A DNA stretch of 64,000 nt from Triglochin maritima (lineage: Eukaryota > Streptophyta > Magnoliopsida > Alismatales > Juncaginaceae), in contig OY821771.1 in the NCBI GenBank assembly GCA_963682175.1, forward strand, positions 15,499,001 through 15,563,000, given 5' to 3'. Below the pieces are notes generated by a model, which was not told the DNA's origin, made no database searches, and worked only from the letters and a program-made list of their open reading frames with translations. Positions 35,158-45,231 of this stretch are shown here, piece after piece (positions within the stretch are counted from its first letter, which is position 1; every line of letters begins with the position of its first letter). The translations under genes were made by a program, and so were the position numbers.

Positions 35158-35162
35158 AGTGA

Positions 35163-35967
35163 GGCTAGCAATGGTGTCGACAACAGAATAATGGGGCAAA
35201 AGACAATAGGACAAGTCGTTTTCGATTTGTTTTGTGGTTGAACCGAAAATTATGGTTCAATCACTATATATTAATATAATCTAAAACTTTTTGAAAAAAA
35301 AACCCAGACAAATGGGGCAAAAGACAACAAACAAATGGTGTCAACAACTACAGCAAAATGACGAAGTACTTTCAACATTGCCTCCATGTGAGGTTCTATT
35401 TCTGGTGAAGAAAATGGAAAATAAGATAATGCAATTAGGAATCAAGCCCGGCATCATATTTTTAAGGTAAACCATATTAAAAGAATAACACATTTTACAA
35501 CTTCCTTCCAAATCATAGAAGCAACATAACTGCATAGATGTACCTTTTGTTTAAATAATATTACAATTCTAACAGATGAGCTGCGAGCTGTCAAAACACT
35601 TGCTAATTATGTGTAACAAGCAATGATGGTTCGACTTCTAGATTTGTTGGATGTGGTTCACTAGAAAGACATAAAAATTACAACATTTCAAAGCTCACGA
35701 TGTCGTGAACGATGAATGGCGATGAAAACTCCGACAAGGTAGTGAATGTGGAAAGAATGAGTTTGGTTTGAGGGAGAACGTGGAATGCGGAAAAATATGG
35801 GTGAAATGGGAGAGAAGATGAAACGTGGGATGTGGGACAGAAGAGGGGTGAAATGGGGTAAATGATATTTCCAATTTTATGTTTTTGTGAGTAAAAATAA
35901 AAAAATCTCGTATCCACATTTGGATTTGATTTGGATGGTGGATGTTTAGGGGGTTTACTTAAGCTAA
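35163..35967. other. No gene recognised; right flank of the Tekay-like insertion
   Basis: Continuation of the pre-insertion locus from 21544. No domain recognised. The stretch near 35700-35960 has G/A-rich runs (GGGTGAAATGGG) but no clear repeat unit. Confidence 0.4.
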
Positions 35968-35972
35968 GTGAG
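35968..35972 (+). repeat. Target site duplication GTGAG (left)
   Basis: Identical to 43304-43308. Confidence 0.95.
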
Positions 35973-36443
35973 TGATGCATTGCATACATTGCATCATATG
36001 TCTTTCATTTAGATTGCTTTTAATTCAATAAATGCTACTAAGGTATGTGTTTAGCCTTGTCTACAGAATACAGGGACCTAAATGCAAATTACCCACATCC
36101 TGAGCATAAATGCGTGCAAAAGATTCATTTCTATCATAAAGACAAGTTCAAGTTTATCGAGTTTCAAATGGAAATGCATCCAAGCACAAAATCATTCAAG
36201 GAGCTAATCACAAAAAGGTCAAGGGCTTAAGTGCAAAATGTCAAGGACCTGACTACAAAATAAAAGGACCAAGTTATTGTGTGGAGAAAGTCAAAAGAAA
36301 AAAATCAATTATAAATCTCCAACAATGGAAGGAATTAATCCGGAGCTCAAGAGATTGGAAAGAAATCATCCAGACGCGCAAAGGAGGATCAAATCATACC
36401 ATAAACGCACAGCCAAAACCCGGACCGAATCAGACTCACATGG

Positions 36444-36491
36444 GCGGCGAATTCGCCGCACCACACATGTATTGGGCGGCGGATTCGCCGC
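36444..36491 (+). promoter_or_regulatory. Pair of GCGGCG-N4-CGCCGC palindromes upstream of the TATA box
   Basis: Sites at 36444-36459 (N4 = AATT) and 36476-36491 (N4 = GATT), repeated in the 3' LTR at about 42598 and 42630. The second reads into GCCGCC, the core of the plant GCC-box bound by ERF factors. Regulatory meaning is inference. Confidence 0.8.
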
Positions 36492-36580
36492 CCCCCTTGC
36501 TCTGTATTTGTCTCAATTCTGGCCACTCCTGTATTGACGCGTGTACTCTCCTTTTATGTATTGGTATCCTTTGTATCGGC

Positions 36581-36588
36581 TATAAATA
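36581..36588 (+). promoter_or_regulatory. TATA box of the 5' LTR
   Basis: CGGCTATAAATAGCC. The 3' LTR copy reads CTATAAATATCC. Confidence 0.75.
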
Positions 36589-37155
36589 GCCTCGTAGCAC
36601 GAATGTAACAGATCTTTGAACCTTTGGTCTTGGATCATTAGTAATAAATTTCTGTTTTATCTTGTTTTGTTTCTCTTTTCTTTTAATGTCTCTAGGATCC
36701 CTTCTTCTTCCTCCCTCCATGAGTTTCTAACTCTTTCCAAAGGGTGGAGGTGATGGAATTAGGGTTAGAGAAGATAAATTGCATGTTATTATTTTAAGTT
36801 CATGATTAGTATATTTTGATTACTTGAGTTTATGTTAAGTCATTTATCTTGTAATGCTTCATAACTAACATGATTTACAATAAGTTTCAGTAATTCTCTG
36901 ATCTAAACATAAATCTAAACCTCCATCCTACGGATTTCTCTTTTTGTTCTTGTTTTAGTTTATTTGTTCTTGTTCTTGCTTTAGATAATTATAATCCAAA
37001 AACCTAAAAACCCAATTTATTCTTCTCTCCTTCTTCCTTTTAATCGAAAATAACATCAACTACGAAATCTCTCCCTCCTTGTGTTCGACCCGTACTTGCC
37101 ACGTCTTCATAGACGCCGTGCACTTGCGGTATACATTTAATTCTCATCAAGTTTT

Positions 37156-37173
37156 TGGCGCCGTTGCCGGGGA
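37156..37173 (+). promoter_or_regulatory. Primer binding site, tRNA-Asp
   Basis: TGGCGCCGTTGCCGGGGA, 18 nt exactly complementary to tRNA-Asp(GTC), six bases after the LTR. Confidence 0.93.
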
Positions 37174-37307
37174 GGCGACGCAGATTTTGTGTTTTTGTGT
37201 TTTCGATTTTATCCTGTCTACCTTGTGCGCGATCTAAGTATTTGAATTTGTGTAGCAGGAGACAACAGAGCGCGCGGCGAAATCCGGGAGCGTTCTGAGA
37301 CACTTGG

Positions 37308-37355
37308 GCGGCGGAATCGCCGCATCTACAAGGTGACTTGCGGCGGAATCGCCGC
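37308..37355 (+). promoter_or_regulatory. Pair of GCGGCG-N4-CGCCGC palindromes in the leader
   Basis: Perfect sites at 37308-37323 and 37340-37355 (both with N4 = GAAT), 32 bp apart and about 135 bp behind the primer site. Positions and spacing match the pair at 27311/27343. Confidence 0.85.
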
Positions 37356-38483
37356 ACCAGTGTGGGTTCTGGTCTTCAAATTTCTGGGGCATCGTCGGCA
37401 TCTCTGGGTGGTCGCAGTAAGCTACTGGAATCTCCGAGAGCGGGCGGCGAACCCGACTGAGCATTGCGGAGGTAACTTTTCTTGCCTTTCTCGTAAAATC
37501 TGAATTGTTGAAAAGTTTCCTTTCGTAGAATTGCATGTGTTAGGGTTTACAATTCCATAATTGGCAATAATTCAACTCGGACCTAAAATTGGCAAAATTA
37601 GAAAGACCTTAGTGCATGCATCTTGTAATGTTTTGCTTGCATTATTCTTGCTAAATTCTTGCAAATTATTTTTTATTGTTGAAGAGTGCTGGAGGCAAGG
37701 TACGTATCGCGGCTTTAACGATTGCATTTAAGCATATACTTTAGTTTGCATACAACCTTGAAATTGCCCCCATTAAAAAGACCATTGTTTGACTATCTTT
37801 GTTAGATCTAAGTTAAACTATCTTAAGGGCAACTCCGTAGGAAAAGATACGGTGGGGATTTCATCACCCTTCCGTGGCCCACAAATCACAATCCTAAAGT
37901 GTCACCCAAGCCTTAAAATTTAAAATCAATTAGACATTGGCCCCTAAGGACTCGGACTCAATTAAGGAGAAGAATTGGTTTGACTTGCTATGACCTGAAG
38001 CCGATCGAATTCAATTTGGTGTCTAGGAAGTGTTTTTGTGTTGACGAAAGTCTTCCAAGCGAAGTGGTTGTCTAATTGGCACCGACTCTGTCGGAAGCGC
38101 CCCCACTAGCTATACATTACCTGGCCAATTTGGTTTGATTAGTGAGGGAGGTGAATCAAGCGAATCAATTCGACTCAACCAGTTAGGAGTCGTCTAGATT
38201 TAAGTGACACTAGGTCTAGGATTGTTTGAACCGTGCTTTCTTAGGAAATTTCTGACCAACCCTCTTGTCTATCTTTAGAGTTAAGTTTCCTTTCTCATCT
38301 GAGTCTTCTTTCTCTTCTCACCTAAATTCTTTAGATTAGGATTCCTTTCTCATCTTGCCCTATTCTATTGTTTGTTTCCCTTTTGAAAAAAAAAAACATA
38401 AAAAAAAAACGAAAATAAAAAAAAAATGTAATTAATTCTTGAAATTAAATTTGGAATTTAAATTTCGAATTTGAATTCAAAAA

Positions 38484-40022
38484 TTGATTCAACCCGGTGC
38501 ACTCAGATTTGGATTTCGGGACTTGAGTAATCGACTCTCACGAGTTCATCTAGATTCCAGTCTGGAGCTTAACCCCAATCCATCTGTTGCACCACCTCAC
38601 CCGGATCTAATGGGTGAGAATGTTGTGAACCCGCCTATGACTCTGAGGGATCGGTGCTACCCAACGATGGCTGCTCAGCCATCGTGCATCGTCATGCCCA
38701 CCATACCGGGTCGCGATTTCGAACTTAAGGCACAATACATGAGTATGCTGCCTAAGTTCACCTCTAGGGAAGATCCATATCTCTTCCTTAGAGAATTTGA
38801 GGAAATCTGCTCTCTTATGCAATACCAGCATATCCCTGAGGAGGCAGTGCGTCTGAAATTCGTGCCTCTAGCACTGAAGGACGACGCTAAGAAATGGCTA
38901 TATAGTCTAGCCGAAAGATCTATTAGGAGTTGGGCTGAGTTTGTTCTAGTGTTTCTAAAAAAATATTTCCCCAACCATAAGACTATGACGATTAGGAATG
39001 AAATTGTTGCATTCGTTCAGTCTGAGAGCGAGCCGTTCTATTCCTATCTTGAAAGATTTAAAAGTGTCTTGACCCAATGCCCTCATCACGGAATTCCAAA
39101 ATGGCAATTATGCCAAATTATTTATGAGGGATTGACACCCACATCTAGAGTTATGCTAGAATCTGTGAGCCAAGGGAATTTCATGTCGAAAAACGAAAAT
39201 GATGCCTGGACTTTTCTTGAGGATTTAGCTGAAAACAGTATGCAATGGGACAATGCTAGAACACCCATCAACCCGAGTATTGGATCTAGAATAGCAAGTC
39301 AACCCCGACCAGGTGTCTTAGCTATAGATGCCAACATAGCGGCTGAGGCAAAACTAGCCACCCTTATGCGCAGAATGGAAAGTTTAGAGCTGCAAAACCA
39401 AACCCGACAAGCATCCCCTACCCCTTGCTCTAGATGTGGTCAGACTGGTCATTTAATGGAGGATTGTGTAGACTTGGAACATGTTAATGCCACGTTTAAC
39501 CATTCTAGAAATGATCCTTATGCATCAACCTACAACCCGGGTTGGCGTAATCATCCCAATTTTTCGTGGAACCAACAAGGTCAACCTCCTAGACAACAAC
39601 CAAACCCATATAACCAAAATAATACATCATCTGGGGGTAATAACAATGGAAATCATGAAGTTAGGTTGACAAACTTGGAAAATTTAATGAAAACTTTTAT
39701 ACAAACAACCAACCAATCATTCCAAAGGCTAGAGACACAAGTCAGCCAATTAGCGCAAAAAGTAGGTGAAAGAGAAAAGGGTCAATTTCCAAGTCAACCT
39801 GAGGTGAACCCAAGAACTAATAATCAATATCAATCTTATCAACCACCCTCAGGAAATAACAACCCCAGACCGGTTCAAATGATTAACGAGGAAGGACCGT
39901 TCCAACAAATCAATGCAGTAGTGTCATTACGGTCCGGACGACAAGTTGATAACAATGTGGTAAACCCTAGAATGTCTAATCAATCTAGCCATCAAGCAAC
40001 CACATATGACCTAACTATTTAA
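38484..40022 (+). CDS. Gag polyprotein of the Athila-like element
   Basis: 512 residues. The capsid-like retrotransposon gag domain spans about residues 85-255 (KFTSREDPYLFLREFEEICS, WLYSLAERSIRSWAEFVLVF, LKKYFPNH, SQGNFMSKNENDAW). A single CCHC zinc knuckle, CSRCGQTGHLMEDC, is at residues 315-328. An Asn/Gln/Pro-rich tail (about 350-510) contains a short helical segment LTNLENLMKTFIQTTNQSFQ. Capsid plus RNA-binding knuckle fit assembly of virus-like particles and RNA packaging in the cytoplasm. The first ATG of the open frame is used here; the ATG at 38613 (MGENVV) is an alternative start nearer the domain. The frame ends at a TAA (40020-40022), and protease coding continues in the same frame beyond it. 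Confidence 0.9.
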   Translation: MIQPGALRFGFRDLSNRLSRVHLDSSLELNPNPSVAPPHPDLMGENVVNPPMTLRDRCYPTMAAQPSCIVMPTIPGRDFELKAQYMSMLPKFTSREDPYLFLREFEEICSLMQYQHIPEEAVRLKFVPLALKDDAKKWLYSLAERSIRSWAEFVLVFLKKYFPNHKTMTIRNEIVAFVQSESEPFYSYLERFKSVLTQCPHHGIPKWQLCQIIYEGLTPTSRVMLESVSQGNFMSKNENDAWTFLEDLAENSMQWDNARTPINPSIGSRIASQPRPGVLAIDANIAAEAKLATLMRRMESLELQNQTRQASPTPCSRCGQTGHLMEDCVDLEHVNATFNHSRNDPYASTYNPGWRNHPNFSWNQQGQPPRQQPNPYNQNNTSSGGNNNGNHEVRLTNLENLMKTFIQTTNQSFQRLETQVSQLAQKVGEREKGQFPSQPEVNPRTNNQYQSYQPPSGNNNPRPVQMINEEGPFQQINAVVSLRSGRQVDNNVVNPRMSNQSSHQATTYDLTI

Positions 40023-41024
40023 CCTGACGTCCAAATTGAAAAACCCAACCCACCTGCACAACCTGAACCCATAGCTCAACCTGAACCTGAGCGAGTCTAT
40101 GTTCCTAAAGCCCCTTTTCCCAATAGACTCAAGAAGAGCTCAAGTGCACAAATGGAGAAAATCTTAGAAGTATTTAAGCAAGTTAAGGTGAATATTCCAC
40201 TCTTAGATATGATTCAACAAATACCTGCTTATGCTAAATTCTTGAAAGATTTGTGCACTAAAAAGAGAAAAACGAATGTACCAAAGAAGGCATTCTTAAC
40301 TGCAAACATATGCTCTATTCTTTCCAACACATCTCCTATAAAATATAAGGACCCTGGGTGTCCCACAATTTCATGTTCAATAGGAGATACTTTTATCAAT
40401 AAAGCCCTTCTTGACCTAGGTGCAAGCGTTAACTTACTCCCATTTTCTGTCTACGAGCAACTCAACCTTGGTCCACTGAAACCCTCTAAGACAACCCTCC
40501 AATTCGCTGATTGTTCTGTTAAGAAACCGAGAGGTATAGTAGAGGACGTTTTGATTAAGGTTGGTGACTTCATTTATCCAGTGGATTTTGTCGTACTTGA
40601 TATTGAACCTGTTGTAAATCCTAATCGACAAATCCCTGTAATTCTAGGTAGACCCTTTTTAGCCACTTCGGAAGCATTAATAAACTGTCGAAATGGGCTC
40701 ATGCAATTATCTTTCGGGAACTTAAAAGCAGAATTTAATATCTTCCATATTGATAATGAGCCAGAAATAATATGCAACCCAAGTGATGTTGTGATGAGAG
40801 CACGTATTTATCAGAATTCTGAATCAAATAAATCATCACATAAGCAAAAAGGAAGTAAGAAAAAAGGGAGTGATCCATTTACTCAACCACCATCACTCGA
40901 GCAAATAAGCGAACCAATTCAAGTTAGAAGAGTGGAATCTTTTCCTCAAGTCAACATGGGGAACAATTCAACTGGATACATGCACCAATATGGTGTCATT
41001 CAATCCAGTTCTGATTACGGTTGA
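40023..41024 (+). CDS. Aspartic protease of the Athila-like element, in frame with gag
   Basis: Open from just after the gag TAA; the first ATG is at 40152. A Pro/Glu/Gln-rich linker (40023-40110) leads into FLKDLCTKKRKT, then a retropepsin with LLDLGASVNLLP (active-site Asp at residue 88 counted from 40152; Leu in place of the usual Thr/Ser, as commonly seen in Athila-type proteases) and a VILGRPFLATSEALI block (flap/C-terminal ILG motif). It would process gag. The single TAA between gag and protease is in frame, so translation needs stop readthrough, internal initiation, or the stop is a recent lesion. No RT follows the final TGA at 41022-41024. Confidence 0.88.
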   Translation, partial: PDVQIEKPNPPAQPEPIAQPEPERVYVPKAPFPNRLKKSSSAQMEKILEVFKQVKVNIPLLDMIQQIPAYAKFLKDLCTKKRKTNVPKKAFLTANICSILSNTSPIKYKDPGCPTISCSIGDTFINKALLDLGASVNLLPFSVYEQLNLGPLKPSKTTLQFADCSVKKPRGIVEDVLIKVGDFIYPVDFVVLDIEPVVNPNRQIPVILGRPFLATSEALINCRNGLMQLSFGNLKAEFNIFHIDNEPEIICNPSDVVMRARIYQNSESNKSSHKQKGSKKKGSDPFTQPPSLEQISEPIQVRRVESFPQVNMGNNSTGYMHQYGVIQSSSDYG

Positions 41025-42126
41025 CTATGAGCAAACTCAACCCCTCTATCGCAAGCCGACTCAGGTAATAAGTGCATTTATTTTATCTATGCATACATTG
41101 AGGACAATGCATGATTTAGGTGTGGGGGGGTGTTTATCTATGTATATATATTTGTTTGTTTTCTTCTATCTAAAAAAAAATCAATGTTCCATGACATAAC
41201 TTAAGATTGAACTACCAAAATCTGTGTACAAATTGCATTGAGTTTTTGTTCCTTATTATATAGTTCTGCTTGTAGAAATTGTGACATAAATCTAAGTTCC
41301 AAAGAAATAACACATTGCCCTTTAAGACATGTATGCACTTAAATTGGATGAATCAAATCCTTGAAGTGGTTGATAAAAAGCAGAGGTTGAGGAAAATACA
41401 CCGGGAAGTGTGGACTTCTAATAGCAATTAAGCCTTGAGGAAAATAAAAGTAAAAATAAAGGAATAAAGTGAGGAAAGCACATTTTGCAAAATGATTACA
41501 AAAGCCCAAGCCTTTGAGTCACTGGTCCGTAGGGGTATCTTAAAACCTGGTAACTTGAGTCTTCCAGCTCGGGATTATCGACCAAACTCGCTACACGAAT
41601 GCAAAAAGGGTAAAAGTGTCAAAAAGCAAATGTGTTGAATCACGGAAGAAAAGAAAAGAAAAAATACTTTAAGATACTCAAGGCCCAAAGCTAAAAGAAT
41701 GATCCATGCCATGGTTGATCCAAATGATACTTCACCACCAGAGGAGGCGTGCAAAATAATTCAAGTGATAAACATGTGTAGAAGGGTTAGTGGTGTGAAT
41801 GTTGGAGGAACAAAGACCAAGTCATATTTTTAATGAGTTAGATTTATATAATGAGCATGCAAAAATTCTTAGTGAGATGTATATGGTTGAGGTAGGGATA
41901 TTGAGAACTATTAATAAAACGTTGATTCAGGATTTTGTGGGTATATCCGCTGAAAACCCTCAGGAGACAACACTCCTCCTCCTAGGAAACTTGGAGGTTT
42001 AAAGGCTTGTTGCACATGCTAAGTGCAACCGTGATTCCTACGAAAGTGAGTTAGGATTTCCCTGTTTTCATTTTTTCTTATATTCTGTTTTACTAGGGAC
42101 TAGCAAAATCTAGGTGTGGGGGTATT
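41025..42126 (+). other. 3' non-coding region of the gag-pro element
   Basis: Contains ATTGAGGACAATGCATGATT and a G-rich run GTGTGGGGGGG near 41122, a second polypurine-like tract. Then about 900 bp nearly identical to 30360-31291 of the other Athila-like element. The tract AGGTGTGGGGGTATT (42112-42126) borders the 3' LTR. No pol remnants. Confidence 0.8.
41799..42002 (+). CDS. Small ORF (67 aa), second copy
   Basis: Same as 30965-31168 with a few residue changes (for example LSEMYMVEVG versus LSEIYKVEVG). No domain recognised; possibly not translated. Confidence 0.35.
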   Translation: MLEEQRPSHIFNELDLYNEHAKILSEMYMVEVGILRTINKTLIQDFVGISAENPQETTLLLLGNLEV

Positions 42127-43303
42127 TGATGCATTGCATACATTGCATCATATGTCTTTCATTTAGATTGCTTTTAATTCAATAAATGCTACTAAGGTAT
42201 GTGTTTAGCCTTGTCTACAGAATACAGGGACCTGAATGCAAATTACCCACATCCTGAGCATAAACGCGTGCAAAAGATTCATTTCTATCATAAAGACAAG
42301 TTCAAGTTTATCGAGTTTCAAATGGAAATGCATCCAAGCACAAAAGCATTCAAGGAGCTAATCACAAAAAGGTCAAGGGCTTAAGTGCAAAATGTCAAGG
42401 ACCTGACTACAAAATAAAAGGACCAAGTTATTGTGTGGAGAAAGTCAAAAGAAAAAAATCAATTATAAATCTCCAACAATGGAAGGAATTAATCCGGAGC
42501 TCAAGAGATTGGAAAGAAATCATCCAGACGCGCAAAGGAGGATCAAATCATACCATAAACGCACAGCCAAAACCCAGACCGAATCAGACTCACATGGGCG
42601 GCGAATTCGCCGCACCACACATGTATTGGGCGGCGGATTCGCCGCCCCCCTTGCTCTGTATTTGTCTCAATTCTGGCCACTCCTGTATTGACGCGTGTAC
42701 TCTCCTTTTATGTATTGGTATCCTTTGTATCGGCTATAAATATCCTCGTAGCACGAATGTAACAGATCTTTGAACCTTTGGTCTTGGATCATTAGTAATA
42801 AATTTCTGTTTTATCTTGTTTTGTTTCTCTTTTCTTTTAATGTCTCTAGGATCCCTTCTTCTTCCTCCCCCCATGAGTTTCTAACTCTTTCCAAAGGGTG
42901 GAGGTGATGGAATTAGGGTTAGAGAAGATAAATTGCATGTTATTATTTTAAGTTCATGATTAGTATATTTTGATTACTTGAGTTTATGTTAAGTCATTTA
43001 TCTTGTAATGCTTCATAACTAACATGATTTACAATAAGTTTCAGTAATTCTCTGATCTAAACCTAAATCTAAACCTCCATCCTACGGATTTCTCTTTTTG
43101 TTCTTGTTTTAGTTTATTTGTTCTTGTTCTTGCTTTAGATAATTATAATCCAAAAACCTAAAAAACCAATTTATTCTTCTCTCCTTCTTCCTTTTAATCG
43201 AAAATAACATCAACTACGAAATCTCTCCCTCCTTGTGTTCGACCCGTACTTGCCACGTCTTCATAGACGCCGTGCACTTGCGGTATAAATTTAATTCTCA
43301 TCA
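42127..43303 (+). repeat. 3' LTR of the gag-pro Athila-like element
   Basis: 1177 bp. About nine substitutions against the 5' LTR, no indels seen. Confidence 0.96.
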
Positions 43304-43308
43304 GTGAG
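43304..43308 (+). repeat. Target site duplication GTGAG (right)
   Basis: Matches 35968-35972. Confidence 0.95.
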
Positions 43309-43625
43309 CTCTGGGCTCGCTTTATAATTTCTATATATACATATATATATATACATACATAGAGCACCAAGCTCTAGTGAGCTTAGGGTTCATCTGATTT
43401 TGTTTAAGCCCCCTACAATCTCACCATTGGATCTTATTTACGGTTAATCTCACATTTCATTGGCATAACTATTTTTCTCTTAATCTACCTTACAATTTGA
43501 AATGAGTGGTGAATATTGTGAGGTTTAATTTAGAAAAATTAAGCCCTGGGCTCATTAGAGAATTCATGTATACATATATACATACATATATATATATATA
43601 TATATAGTTGTATACATATATATAC

Positions 43626-43660
<35 letters not shown>

Positions 43661-44353
43661 TGCAAGTAAAATGGAGGTCGAGCCTCCAGAAATATAAAAT
43701 TCCATATTGAGGAAAATGGATTAGTCGCACATGAAATTAATAGATTATCCCACCCTCTTCTAATGATTCATACCCCTATAATTTTCATCTCCTATCACCC
43801 TGCACCCTAAGGATTTATTTCCAAGGTTAAGTTGGGTTGAAGTGTTTCGATTAATCATTCTTATTTCTATTGATCTAGCTATCAATTGGTTTGAAGTCTA
43901 CAAATAAGGATCATGTATAAATTGGATGTACATAAAATACAACAACGAACCCACCTTAATATTGTCATAGGTTTTCGTTCTTGAGCCTTACTCTCTGTTC
44001 GGGAATGAGGCCCAATGCAGTCGGATATGCAGATGCGGCCACGATGTCGGGGAGATGGCCATCACACCTCCCCGATGCAGCTCGCATCGTGACCCGCATA
44101 TGTTGTCGCATCTCAAAACACCCTTTTTTTGGGGGGGGTGGTTTTTTGTGTTTTTTTACCCTGATTTATTTCATATTGAATTATTAATATTAGAAATTAT
44201 TCAAATATTTACCTAAATTTTTAGTTACATTTATATAATTTATAATTAATATATCTATATTATATATTTTTACTTAGTACGCCTTAAAAAGATTCCAATA
44301 TCCAATTTACACATGTGTTTTCCATATTTACGTGATACACCTTACGTTATGTG
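43309..44353. other. Unassigned sequence with TA microsatellites
   Basis: 43330-43370 and 43563-43663 are (TA)n/(CATA)n microsatellites. GAGCTCTGGGCTCGC (43306-43320) and AGCCCTGGGCTCATT (43542-43556) form an inverted pair, so this may be a small decayed DNA transposon into which the Athila-like element inserted. 44000-44110 is rich in GATGC/GCATC words. No gene. Confidence 0.5.
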
Positions 44354-44485
44354 TTTTTACTTGGGTACGCCTTCCTCGTCAACGGGACCCACTCCGTAAG
44401 ACCTCCGTAACCCCCCCCCCCCCCCCCCCCCGTAACACCTCTATGCCCCTCTGTTAAAATGAGACGTCCCTAAATGTTAGCGTCA
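44354..44485 (+). repeat. Left terminal inverted repeat of the MULE, with C23 tract
   Basis: Includes CCCACTCCGTAAGACC and AATGAGACGTCCCTAAATG. A run of 23 C (44411-44433) sits inside and is absent from the right repeat. Confidence 0.75.
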
Positions 44486-44581
44486 TTTCTCCCTCTGCTG
44501 CCATCTCCCGACATTCTTCCTTCTCTTGTCCTCATCCCTCATCGGCCCTACCACCTCCTCATCCTAGTCCTCCTAATCCCG

Positions 44582-45231
44582 ATGGCCTCCCACTCCTCAT
44601 CCCACTTCTCCACCGAACTTGAGAGCTCAAACCCTAAGTCATACCAGAGCTCACCCCCGACCCTAAGCCCCTCCAAGTGGTCCACACTTTGAGCTCCTGG
44701 AATACCTCCAACGTGCCAAACTCATCGAACAACACTACTATCGTGGAGCATTTTTTCCTCTGCGAATGTGGCTTGACATGCAAGGCTTACACCTCAAGGC
44801 AGCAAAGGTCTTATATATGGATGTCGATTTGCTCATTGTCTGAACTACTAGTAGGTTTGGAACACACAATTTCACCCTCTTTGTGATCAATTTGTTGTCC
44901 GCCTAATCATGTTTGTGTTTGATTATATGTTTGTTTGGCATGGCAGGAAGACAAGAGGAAATGCTCCATCTTTTGGTGGTTGGACTCTTATGAGGCTCTA
45001 AGTGATGAACGCCCTTCACCTCAGCAGCTCTAGGATGCAGTCATGGAAAGGTTAAGGGTGATTGAAAGTAAAGTTGACAAGCTCAACCAAGAAATGTTGG
45101 AGGTGCGCGCGTTTGTTAGCGACGTTAACCCCTTTGTTGTTCAATGTAGGGGTTTCATTACCAAGTTGGTTGTATTTCTCAAAATTATGTTTGTTGTGAT
45201 TGTCGGGTTTGTGTGTGAAAGGATGATGTAA
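44582..45231 (+). pseudogene. GRF-type zinc finger, coiled coil and C-terminal membrane segment
   Basis: Starts MASHSSSHFSTELES at 44582. A frameshift precedes FLCECGLTCKAYTSRQQRS (44752-44810), which fits the N-half of a GRF zinc finger (C-x-C-G...TS). After an apparent intron ending ...GGCATGGCAG at 44946, the second exon gives EDKRKCSIFWWLDS (C...FFxW-type end of the GRF finger). Then comes a helical VMERLRVIESKVDKLNQEML segment and a hydrophobic tail (LVVFLKIMFVVIVGFVC) ending at 45231. The order GRF finger, coiled coil, C-terminal membrane helix is a known plant architecture. Here it lies between a MULE TIR and the 3' end of mudrA, convergent to it. It carries breaks and is probably inactive. 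Confidence 0.6.

Larger units (their letters stand above)
35973..37149 (+). repeat. 5' LTR of the gag-pro Athila-like element
   Basis: TG...CA, 1177 bp. TATAAATA at 36581-36588. Perfect GCGGCG-N4-CGCCGC palindromes at 36444-36459 and 36476-36491, 32 bp apart. AATAAA-like signal near 36645. Confidence 0.96.
35973..43303 (+). mobile_element. Complete young Athila-like element with gag and protease only
   Basis: 7331 bp bounded by perfect GTGAG duplications. LTRs of identical length (35973-37149 and 42127-43303, 1177 bp) differ at about nine sites by eye (0.8 percent). At commonly assumed plant rates that means an insertion of order a few hundred thousand years old. Order: LTR, tRNA-Asp primer site, leader, gag, protease, 3' non-coding region, G-rich tract, LTR. 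Reverse transcriptase, RNase H and integrase are absent with no trace, so it is a non-autonomous gag-pro derivative rather than a randomly decayed full element. LTRs, leader and 3' region match the 25971-32470 element closely. Confidence 0.95.

Noticed and set aside
43490..43730. Tyr/Ile-rich open frames
   Set aside because: Translations of TA/CATA microsatellites.
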